The notes beneath the pieces were generated by a model. The model was not told the DNA's origin, searched no databases, and was given only the letters and a program-made list of their open reading frames with translations. From Verrucomicrobiota bacterium (GTDB lineage Bacteria > Verrucomicrobiota > Verrucomicrobiia > Chthoniobacterales > UBA10450): 10,547 nucleotides of DNA. This document shows positions 1 to 5,844 of this stretch, in pieces. A program made the translations under genes and the position numbers. Within the stretch, counting starts at the first letter, position 1, and every line of letters starts with the position of its first letter. The DNA lies in NCBI GenBank assembly GCA_003219995.1, contig QHRC01000019.1, positions 1 to 10,547 on the forward strand, read 5' to 3'.

Positions 1-15
1 GGAAATTGGAAGGAG

Positions 16-48
16 ATTGTTACAGGCTGATGACGTTGAAGTAACAAT
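16..48. repeat. Small inverted repeat
   Basis: ATTGTTAC at 16-23 is matched exactly by GTAACAAT at 41-48, giving an 8-bp stem with a 17-nt loop. It lies downstream of secG. The stem is AT-rich and no T-tract follows, so it is a poor intrinsic terminator. It could be a protein-binding dyad or chance. I see no gene in 1-138. Confidence 0.3.
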
Positions 49-66
49 TGCGTGAACTCGCTTCAG

Positions 67-119
67 GGTAGAGGCGGCTCGCCGAACCGCCCGCGGGCGA
101 TTGGATCATCGCCCCTACC
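67..119. repeat. Intergenic palindromic element with GGTAG...CTACC ends, two hairpins
   Basis: The ends GGTAGAGGCG (67-76) and CGCCCCTACC (110-119) are inverted copies with one mismatch. Inside are two further stem-loops. The first, at 73-91, has five outer pairs (GGCGG/CCGCC), one mismatch and two more pairs. The second is the perfect 7-bp stem GGGCGAT/ATCGCCC at 95-101 and 108-114. It sits just downstream of the secG stop, and its ends match those of the larger palindrome at 628-688. That suggests one family of short, REP-like or MITE-like intergenic elements. No coding capacity is visible. It could also act as an mRNA 3'-end structure for the secG operon. Confidence 0.5.
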
Positions 120-138
120 GCTGCGAAGGCAGCATCAA

Positions 139-588
139 CTATAATTGCGGCTTCGGTAAAGAAGCTGCCGGCGAGGCAACCGGCGTCGCACTGCCTGGCG
201 GCAAAACTCCAGCGCCGGAATCAGGGGCTGGCGAAGACGATGGCGAACCAGCAGGTGCTGCTGGAGTCGCCGAAGTCGCCGGCGAAGCTGCACCCGCGGG
301 AGCAGTTTGCTGTTTCATCAGCTCGCGCCGCAATGTGCTATCGCCGCTCGCTTTGCGGGCGTAGAGGATCGACAACACGAATGTCAGGACAAAGAAGAAG
401 CCCGCCAGCCAGGCGGTAAATTTCACGAGCACGTTGGTGGTTTGCGCGCCAAAAATATTTTCCGTCACCGCCCCGCCAAACGCGGCGCCAAGGCCCTCGC
501 TCTTCGGCCGCTGCATCAAGATCACCAGCACCATGAGGAGCGCCACGAGTATCCAAAGACCCAGGAGCAAATTAATCAGCATCGACAT
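139..588 (-). CDS. secG: Protein-export membrane protein SecG
   Basis: SecG is the small accessory subunit of the SecYEG translocon in the inner membrane and assists SecA-driven export. The 149-residue protein has a first hydrophobic helix at about 3-25, the SecG-type loop QRPKSEGLGAAFGG at 26-39 and a second helix at about 57-77. After that comes a roughly 60-residue tail rich in Ala, Pro and Ser, making it longer than the about 110-residue E. coli protein. The tail is low complexity and probably disordered. I chose the ATG at 588. A longer reading from 708 only translates the upstream palindrome and would overlap mazG. A second ATG at 582 is also possible, and neither has a clear Shine-Dalgarno. 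It is the last gene of the minus-strand group, 95 nt after mazG. Confidence 0.88.
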   Translation of the reverse strand: MSMLINLLLGLWILVALLMVLVILMQRPKSEGLGAAFGGAVTENIFGAQTTNVLVKFTAWLAGFFFVLTFVLSILYARKASGDSTLRRELMKQQTAPAGAASPATSATPAAPAGSPSSSPAPDSGAGVLPPGSATPVASPAASLPKPQL

Positions 589-627
589 TGGGACGGCGAA
601 TATCGCCGCAGGAGAAAATTTGTAAAT

Positions 628-688
628 GGTAGGACGAGACTCTGTCGAGCCGAAGAGATTTGTCGGCTCCGCAGAGCGTCGCCCTACC
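628..688. repeat. 61-nt imperfect palindromic element overlapping the mazG 3' end
   Basis: The left arm (628-653, beginning GGTAGGACGAGACTC) and the right arm (663-688, ending GCGTCGCCCTACC) are inverted copies that agree at 21 of 26 positions. They are separated by a 9-nt loop. The structure fills most of the gap between mazG and secG. The TAG stop codon of mazG (686-684 on the minus strand) lies inside the terminal GGTAGGG of the element. I recall similar GTAGGGCGACGC palindromes scattered between genes in soil Verrucomicrobia, but cannot check this here. As RNA it would fold into a long hairpin and could stabilise mRNA or attenuate secG. Confidence 0.75.
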
Positions 689-1448
689 GTTTCTTGATCG
701 CATCCCAAATCGCGTCCATCTCGCCAAGATCGACATCTCCCAGCCGTTTGCCGCGCGCTTGGAGCTCATCCTCCAAGCGGTCAAAGCGCGCGACGAATTT
801 ATCAGTAGCGGCTTGCAGCGCGCTCTCCGCATCAAGTTTGCATTTGCGCGCCAGATTGACGACCGCAAAAAGCAAATCGCCGATCTCGTCCTCAATTTGT
901 TGTCGATCTTGCGACGCCATCGCCGATTTCGTTTCCTCGAGTTCTTCTTCAACCTTTGCGATCACGTCATGCAGTTCGGCCCAATCGAAATTAACGCGTG
1001 CCGCTTTGCTCTGTGCTTTTTGCGCGCGCATCAACGCCGGAAGCGCGTTTGGCAAACTCGCCAGATAATGTTGGTCGCTTTTCTTTTCATCGCGTTTGAT
1101 CGCTTCCCACTGTTTTAAAACCGCACCGGCGTCACGTGCGTCGCTTTTGCCAAAGACGTGTGGATGACGCCGGATCAGTTTTTCCGTCACGTCCCGAATA
1201 ACATTGTCGATCTTAAATTGGCCAGCTTCGCACGCGATCTCGGCGTGCATCACGACGAGGAGGAGAAGATCGCCCAATTCTTCGCGAAAATTCGCAGTGT
1301 CCTTCGCCCGCACCGCACCGGCCACTTCGTAAGCTTCTTCAATCAATCCCGGCAAGAGCGACTCATACGTTTGCTCGCGGTCCCATGGACAACCACCGGG
1401 GGCGCGCAATTGCGCGACGATTTCGCACAACTTCTCGAATTCGCTCAT
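684..1448 (-). CDS. mazG: Nucleoside triphosphate pyrophosphohydrolase MazG
   Basis: MazG hydrolyses NTPs and dNTPs to the monophosphate and pyrophosphate, cleaning the nucleotide pool and, in E. coli, moderating (p)ppGpp-related stress. The 254-residue protein has the family length and tandem domains. The N-terminal one shows LRAPGGCPWDREQT (14-27) and the metal-binding acidic set E37, E38, E41, E57 and D60. RRHPHVFG (93-100) and QWEAIKRDEK (113-122) follow. The C-terminal repeat keeps E168, E169, E172, E188 and D191, so both Mg sites look intact. The ATG at 1448 shares its A with the TGA of the upstream DUF2270 gene (TGATG), implying translational coupling. The TTG just before it is less likely. 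The stop codon lies in the palindrome 628-688. Confidence 0.95.
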   Translation of the reverse strand: MSEFEKLCEIVAQLRAPGGCPWDREQTYESLLPGLIEEAYEVAGAVRAKDTANFREELGDLLLLVVMHAEIACEAGQFKIDNVIRDVTEKLIRRHPHVFGKSDARDAGAVLKQWEAIKRDEKKSDQHYLASLPNALPALMRAQKAQSKAARVNFDWAELHDVIAKVEEELEETKSAMASQDRQQIEDEIGDLLFAVVNLARKCKLDAESALQAATDKFVARFDRLEDELQARGKRLGDVDLGEMDAIWDAIKKR

Positions 1449-2233
1449 CAAATCCGCCAGAGCGAACGGTGTGTGCCGAACTCAGAAATTTCGCCGGAAG
1501 ATTTTTTGCTGACGTAAATCGTAATCCCGATCACGCTAATGAAGGTCGCGACAAAGATAAAGGCGACAAGCCAGGAAGGAATGTGACCGACGCGCAAGGC
1601 GTGATAAAATGAAGGTACGCTGTCCATGGCCATCGGGGCGTGGAGGAAAATTTTCGTCACCCACGCGACGAGAATGAGAATGAAAATGAAAACGTAATTG
1701 CGTTTCAAGCGGCGGCCGATCGCTTCCAACTTGCTGATTTTGAAGCAAGGCAGGATCAAATCTTCGCAGACGAGCTTCTTCCATTCGCCTTGGAGCAAAT
1801 CGCGGTTCTCCATCACCATTGGAACAAGGAAATGCGCTTCCAGCATGCGGATGCGCGCGCGAAACGCGTCATAAAAGCGATAACGCCGGGCTTCGATCCA
1901 AAGCATGACCCAGACAATCGCGAGGTTGAAAAAGAAAATGATGTGCGGCACCTCGCGATTGGCAAACGCGATGGTGATGATGGCCGTACTGCTGGTGATG
2001 GCCCAGTTGGTCGTGATATCGAGCCGCTGCCGCCAAACCATGATGCGTCCCATCTCGCCGCGATAAAAATGGGACATCGCATTGACGTAGCCCGGATCGT
2101 AAATGCTGCGCTGCAACGAGATCATTGCCTCGTCCGTCGGCTGGTCTGAAATGTTTCCGGTTGCCACGAATGTTCGACTAACTGGATAACTGCCTTTGCC
2201 GGATAATCCAATAAATCTCGTGGCCGCGGACAC
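1448..2233 (-). CDS. DUF2270 family integral membrane protein
   Basis: This is a predicted membrane protein of unknown function. Residues 55-77, from HFYRGEMGR through WRQRLDITTNW, match the conserved core of DUF2270 as I know it. IEARRYRFYDAFRARIRMLE (113-132) is the second family signature. Hydrophobic helices lie at about 80-91, 98-113, 180-197 and 221-241, giving four membrane segments with an amphipathic central stretch. The longest reading starts at a GTG at 2233. The ATG at 2125, preceded by GGACGAGG, would remove 36 weakly conserved residues and is equally plausible. The gene is translationally coupled to mazG and lies 88 nt after the ccsA-like gene. Nothing here tells its substrate. 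The family call is firm; the role is unknown. Confidence 0.85.
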   Translation of the reverse strand: MSAATRFIGLSGKGSYPVSRTFVATGNISDQPTDEAMISLQRSIYDPGYVNAMSHFYRGEMGRIMVWRQRLDITTNWAITSSTAIITIAFANREVPHIIFFFNLAIVWVMLWIEARRYRFYDAFRARIRMLEAHFLVPMVMENRDLLQGEWKKLVCEDLILPCFKISKLEAIGRRLKRNYVFIFILILVAWVTKIFLHAPMAMDSVPSFYHALRVGHIPSWLVAFIFVATFISVIGITIYVSKKSSGEISEFGTHRSLWRI

Positions 2234-2321
2234 AAGCGAACGGCCCGAAAAGATGGTCCGCCAAAATTGTCGGGCAGGCGCTTCTGCGTGCCGATCTCAT
2301 TACAAATTCCGATTACCGGTC

Positions 2322-4019
2322 TTACGCGGGGATCGCTTCAGTCTCCCCGGCGCGTCGCCCTACGGCGCGCTTGCTCGCCCGGTAACGCCAGATCGCAAAC
2401 GCGACAAACAAAAGATCGACAATTACGAAGGCCGCGACATAGGTCTCGCCGCCGATACCGAAGCCGTAGGAATGAAGTCCTTTTCCGAGCACGAAATTGA
2501 CTCCGTACCACGCCATCAAGACCGCGAGAAAACAGACGACGCTTGCCACGACCAGACCGAATTGGGTCCACCAGCCGGCGAGGCGGCCGTGCAATGTCAG
2601 GATATAACAGAGCAATGCGATCAACGCCCATGTCTCTTTCGGATCCCAACCCCAGAATCGTCCCCAGGAGTAATTCGCCCACACGCCTCCCAGGATTGTG
2701 CCCGTGGCAAGCAAGAGTACGCCGAGCTGCAACACACGATACAACCAGAAATGCATCGGCGCATCGGCGCGCGCGCCACTCGGATCGCGCGCGTATCGAA
2801 AGAGCAAGATATGCCCGAAACCCATGGCGAGCGCGAAGGCCGCGTAACTCAAGGTGATCGTCAAAACGTGCACCGTCAGCCAGAAATTATCGCGCAACAC
2901 CGGCACCAGCGGATCGATACTCGACGGCATCGCGATCGGCATCTGATGCACGAGTAACAAAGCGGTGAGCGTGACCGGCAGCGCAGCCAGCAGATAGACC
3001 GGCGTGCGATAGCGAGAAAAGAAAACCATTCCGAAAAACGAGACGGCAAAAGAGACCCAGATGATCGACTCATACATGTTTGTGACTGGCGGGCGGCCCG
3101 CGATTATGCAGCGCATAACGATACCGCTCGCGTGGAAGATGAGACCGAGGACAGCAATCGCTACCCCAACCTTGCGCAAGCCGGCACCGTGTTCGCGCAG
3201 ATGCGCGATGAGCAAAACAAGAAACGCCAGGCCATACGACCAGATGGCGCGGTAAAATCCGTCGAAATGATTGTAGAAATATTCGAGACGCAATTGTCGA
3301 TCTTGCGGATAAATCGACGGACTCAATGCGCGTAAAGCCTGGCGGAGCTGGTTGGACGCGCGGCTGAAATTAAAACCATCGCCCTGGACGTAGGCAGTGG
3401 CCAGTGTTTGCGATTGGATTTGGATGGGCGCGAATTGCGAGTCGATGTAATACCTGGAAAATTCCGGCGGCGCCACCCAGGCGTCGGTTTCGTTCTTTGC
3501 CGCAGGAATGATGAGGAACGCGCTTCCGTCCATCACGTGAGCGAAAAGCGCAAGCCGCTCGCTCACGCTCATCACTTCCTGCTGCAACCGGTCCAACGGC
3601 TTTTCCGCTCTGCGCAATTCGTGCGCCTCATTCGCCAGCCGGTTTAATTCCGGCAGCGCGGTCAACTGCGCGAACGCGAATCGGCGTTGTGTTTTATCCA
3701 GCCCTAGTTGCTCCTTCAATTTGCCAAATGAAACCAGAACCATCGGCTCAGCTTTCCAGTCATGCGTTTCAAGTAATGCCGACAAGAGGAAATCATTCGA
3801 TGGCCATTTCCTGGCGCCGCTGGTATAGGTCGATCTTCCCGTGATTCGGATCAGCGTTTCCTTAGCGAAGGTGTCGATCGGTTTGCGTCTCCCGTTATCT
3901 TGAATGGCAAGCAGACCGAATTGTTTGAAATTCAGCGCGCTGCGGTCGCCGGCGGCCTGCTCCGCATGACCAACCTGGCCGGCGAAAACAACCATCAGAA
4001 AAGCCAGACGACAGATCAT
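2322..4019 (-). CDS. ccsA: CcsA-type cytochrome c biogenesis protein with large N-terminal extracytoplasmic domain
   Basis: CcsA handles haem in System II cytochrome c maturation, presenting it outside the membrane for attachment to apocytochromes. From the ATG at 4019 the protein has 565 residues. A signal-like hydrophobic start (MICRLAFLMVVFAG) leads into about 240 extracytoplasmic residues containing KPIDTFAKETLIRITGR. A series of membrane helices follows. The haem-binding WWD motif, WGRFWGWDPKETW, begins near residue 452. Candidate haem-ligand histidines are in LIFHASG, LTVHVLT and GLHSYG (near 516). No classical ResB/CcsB domain is present, unlike CcsBA fusions. Starts at TTG 4070 or GTG 4043 are possible. 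The last 14 residues (AVGRRAGETEAIPA) include a 12-nt match to the palindrome end at 676-687. It leads the minus-strand group. Confidence 0.85.
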   Translation of the reverse strand: MICRLAFLMVVFAGQVGHAEQAAGDRSALNFKQFGLLAIQDNGRRKPIDTFAKETLIRITGRSTYTSGARKWPSNDFLLSALLETHDWKAEPMVLVSFGKLKEQLGLDKTQRRFAFAQLTALPELNRLANEAHELRRAEKPLDRLQQEVMSVSERLALFAHVMDGSAFLIIPAAKNETDAWVAPPEFSRYYIDSQFAPIQIQSQTLATAYVQGDGFNFSRASNQLRQALRALSPSIYPQDRQLRLEYFYNHFDGFYRAIWSYGLAFLVLLIAHLREHGAGLRKVGVAIAVLGLIFHASGIVMRCIIAGRPPVTNMYESIIWVSFAVSFFGMVFFSRYRTPVYLLAALPVTLTALLLVHQMPIAMPSSIDPLVPVLRDNFWLTVHVLTITLSYAAFALAMGFGHILLFRYARDPSGARADAPMHFWLYRVLQLGVLLLATGTILGGVWANYSWGRFWGWDPKETWALIALLCYILTLHGRLAGWWTQFGLVVASVVCFLAVLMAWYGVNFVLGKGLHSYGFGIGGETYVAAFVIVDLLFVAFAIWRYRASKRAVGRRAGETEAIPA

Positions 4020-4098
4020 TCGCGGTTTCAATTTGTGCCTCACTTTATCCGGGACTGCCGCTTTCGACAAACAGATCCCTGGTTCGCGAAAGGAACCG

Positions 4099-4126
4099 TT
4101 GTGTTTCGTGAAAAGCCGGCTATACT
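4099..4126 (+). promoter_or_regulatory. Candidate promoter for the RRM gene, long leader
   Basis: TATACT at 4121-4126 matches the -10 consensus at five of six positions. TTGTGT at 4099-4104 is a weak -35, 16 nt upstream. Transcription would start near 4133, giving a leader of about 125 nt before the RRM start at 4258. The 238-nt divergent gap (4020-4257) also holds three tandem TGTTC copies (4143-4157) and the 10-bp palindrome TTCCCGGGAA (4210-4219). I see no gene in it. The promoter call is by eye only. Confidence 0.35.
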
Positions 4127-4257
4127 ACCGCCGTTATTGGATTGTTCTGTTCTGTTCGTAGCATGGTAGATCGTCGGCTGAGATTCCTCAGTGGTGATTT
4201 GAAACCCGATTCCCGGGAACGGCTTTGTAGCTGGCAGTTTTTCCAAATCAAATCACA

Positions 4258-4536
4258 ATGAAACTATACGTAGGAAATCTCTCCTTTGAGACTACCGAGA
4301 ACGATCTTCAAGATCTTTTCGAGCAACACGGCAAAGTCAGCGAAGTCGCGCTGATGATGGACCGCATGACCGGCAAATCGCGCGGTTTTGCGTTCGTCAC
4401 CATGGGCGACAACGCCGAAGCGAGCGCCGCTATGACCGCTCTCAACGGCAAGGAAGTCGGTGGGCGCACGCTCACCGTCAACGAAGCCCGCGCACGCGAA
4501 GAGCGTCCGCGTCCGTTTGCCGGAAATCGCCGGTAA
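4258..4536 (+). CDS. RRM-domain RNA-binding protein
   Basis: This 92-residue single-RRM protein should bind single-stranded RNA in the cytoplasm. Known bacterial relatives are cold-responsive RNA-binding proteins, notably the cyanobacterial Rbp group. The RNP2 motif is LYVGNL (3-8) and the RNP1 motif is KSRGFAFV (40-47) with its aromatic residues intact. The fold ends at about residue 77 (LTVNEAR). A short basic, Arg/Pro-rich tail (REERPRPFAGNRR) follows, shorter than the glycine-rich tails of many homologues. No Shine-Dalgarno motif precedes the ATG. It is followed by infA and a small Cys-containing protein on the same strand, so the cluster concerns RNA and translation. Cold regulation is inferred from family and long leader, not shown. 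Confidence 0.93.
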   Translation: MKLYVGNLSFETTENDLQDLFEQHGKVSEVALMMDRMTGKSRGFAFVTMGDNAEASAAMTALNGKEVGGRTLTVNEARAREERPRPFAGNRR

Positions 4537-4554
4537 ATAATTTGATCGCGCGCA

Positions 4555-4580
4555 GTCGGCCTCGAAAACTCGGGGCCGGC
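4555..4580 (+). terminator. Hairpin between the RRM gene and infA
   Basis: GTCGGCCTCG pairs with CGGGGCCGGC, with G-U wobbles, around the loop AAAACT, giving a stem of up to 10 bp. It begins 18 nt after the RRM stop. No T-run follows directly, so it may be a weak terminator, an attenuator before infA, or an mRNA 3' stabiliser. Confidence 0.35.
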
Positions 4581-4633
4581 TCGCCCGGTCGATGAAAAGT
4601 CAATCTTTCTAATCCGCAGCTAGATCGACAATC

Positions 4634-4852
4634 ATGAACGCAGAAAAAGCAATCGAGGTGGAAGGAACGATTATGTCCGTTCTCCCCGGCACCATGTTCC
4701 GGGTCGCGCTCGCCAACGAACATCTCGTGCTCGCGCATATTTCTGGTAAGATGCGGAAACGCTTTATTCGCCTCACCATCGGCGACCGCGTCAAAATGCA
4801 AATGTCACCCTACGATATCGATAAAGCGCGCATCGTTTATCGACTCGGCTAA
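4634..4852 (+). CDS. infA: Translation initiation factor IF-1
   Basis: IF-1 binds the ribosomal A site on the 30S subunit and helps IF-2 and IF-3 set up initiation. The 72-residue protein is the exact family length and is one S1-like OB fold. It carries the near-invariant stretches AIEVEGTI (6-13), MFRVAL (21-26), [10 protein letters not shown] (33-42) and [12 protein letters not shown] (50-61). The ending RIVYRLG replaces the usual RITYR followed by one or two residues. The ATG has no clear Shine-Dalgarno. The gene is not in the ribosomal protein operon where infA is often found. It lies 97 nt after the RRM gene and 14 nt before a small uncharacterised gene, which suggests co-transcription with the latter. 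Confidence 0.96.
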   Translation: MNAEKAIEVEGTIMSVLPGTMFRVALANEHLVLAHISGKMRKRFIRLTIGDRVKMQMSPYDIDKARIVYRLG

Positions 4853-4866
4853 ATGGCAATTTATTT

Positions 4867-5085
4867 ATGAACTTTTTTGGACCACCGACCGCGCCGAAAA
4901 CAAAGGGACCAGTTATTAAACGCCTGCTCATTCGCTGCCCCTCGACCGCGAAGCTGACGCCAAGCGGCCAAACCATCCGCGAAGAACTCTGGGCAAACGC
5001 AAAAATCAAAAGCAGCAAAATGACCTGCCCACATTGCCGCCAGGTCCACACCTGGACAAAAAAAGACGTCGTCCTGGCGCGATAA
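4867..5085 (+). CDS. Small uncharacterised protein with Cys/His cluster
   Basis: I do not recognise a named family for this 72-residue basic protein. It has C24 in the context IRCPSTAKLTPSGQ, then CPHC at 54-57 with H61, ending VHTWTKKDVVLAR. C24, C54, C57 and H61 could form a zinc site. The pattern, a first CP-S/T segment then CPHC..H.W.K.D, resembles short hypothetical proteins that I recall from proteobacteria. It starts 14 nt after the infA stop and is probably co-transcribed with it. Length, composition and placement support a real gene. A nucleic-acid or ribosome-associated role is only suggested by its neighbours. No signal peptide or membrane segment is visible. Confidence 0.75.
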   Translation: MNFFGPPTAPKTKGPVIKRLLIRCPSTAKLTPSGQTIREELWANAKIKSSKMTCPHCRQVHTWTKKDVVLAR

Positions 5086-5106
5086 ACGCCGAAATGCCCG
5101 GCGTTT
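5084..5106. terminator. Bidirectional terminator-like hairpin between convergent genes
   Basis: AAACGCCG (5084-5091) and CGGCGTTT (5099-5106) form a perfect 8-bp stem with a 7-nt loop. It overlaps the stop of the Cys-containing gene and sits before the end of the minus-strand membrane gene. The flanking A and T triplets give each strand a short T stretch. Position and symmetry suit termination in both directions, though the T-tracts are short. Confidence 0.5.
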
Positions 5107-5120
5107 GGGCAGCCGCAAAT

Positions 5121-5780
5121 TCAGAGCACGCCAACGGCGCGCGAGATCAGGATGATAACAATCGTCAGGGAAATCGTAATCTGAAGTATCGCCAGGATTT
5201 TTGCCCAGCGCGCGAGCAACGGTGCGTCGGTCGGCCCAAAAGTCGAACTTTGGGTGAGTGCGACGAAAAGGTAATCAACGAAATGCGGGCGCCATCCGTC
5301 GATCCCGAAGCGGCTCCGCTCGATCTTCTCAATCTGCATTTGCGGAAAAACGAAACTGCGACTGCCGAACTCGCGCTGTTGCTGACGGCAGGTTGGACCG
5401 CCGCCATCGAGGCGCCAATACCAAAGCGCGAAAACCAGAACGTTCGTGAACCAGAGTTCGGCGCCTGAGCACAAAAGCGCGACCGGCGGTTCTTTGTGCG
5501 CCGGCACGGCGAGCACGAGCAAAATGACCGAGGTAATCAAGGCAAGGGTGATGACCGAGCTGGTGATGATGCCGAGGGCGCGATTCAAAGAGTACCGCCC
5601 CATCCGATGAGCAACGATGGTCGGCGTAACCAAAATCACGATTACGATCGGCAATAGCCAAAACGGACCGACAACTAACGTCTGCGGCAAGGCCAAATAG
5701 ATTCCGCCCACGGCGAGCAACGCCAAAAGCGCCTGCCAACGCGGCTCAGGCTTGTCGATCTTGCCAGCAGGCTCGGCCAC
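5121..5780 (-). CDS. Multi-pass membrane protein, DUF1345-like
   Basis: This 219-residue membrane protein of unknown function has hydrophobic segments at about 15-32, 38-56, 70-93, 100-120 and 195-215. Between the last two is a conserved-looking stretch with WYWRLDGGGP (120-129), FVFPQ (143-147), W163, P165 and DYLFVALTQSSTFGPTDAP (169-187). The order of a polar, Thr/Ser-rich re-entrant-looking segment followed by TDAP...R and a final helix recalls DUF1345 and pore-like proteins. I am not sure of the family. The start is a GTG at 5780 with no clear Shine-Dalgarno. It is divergent from the MetX-like hydrolase by a short gap, so the two may share control elements. Function cannot be given from sequence. 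Confidence 0.75.
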   Translation of the reverse strand: MAEPAGKIDKPEPRWQALLALLAVGGIYLALPQTLVVGPFWLLPIVIVILVTPTIVAHRMGRYSLNRALGIITSSVITLALITSVILLVLAVPAHKEPPVALLCSGAELWFTNVLVFALWYWRLDGGGPTCRQQQREFGSRSFVFPQMQIEKIERSRFGIDGWRPHFVDYLFVALTQSSTFGPTDAPLLARWAKILAILQITISLTIVIILISRAVGVL

Positions 5781-5844
5781 GGCAGAGCTATAACACCGCC
5801 AAGATCAACATGCGAACTCCCTCATGCTTGATAATATAAGATTG

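Noticed and set aside
589..708. N-terminal extension of secG to 708 (189 residues)
   Set aside because: The added 40 residues are a translation of the palindrome at 628-688 and overlap mazG; SecG similarity begins at the ATG at 588.
307..1118. Plus-strand open frames opposite secG and mazG
   Set aside because: They are antisense to recognised genes, low in hydrophobic structure and rich in Ser/Arg/His; no family resemblance.
4040..4246. 68-codon minus-strand frame in the divergent gap
   Set aside because: No recognisable domain, no ribosome-binding site, and it overlaps the likely promoter region; chance open frame is more likely.
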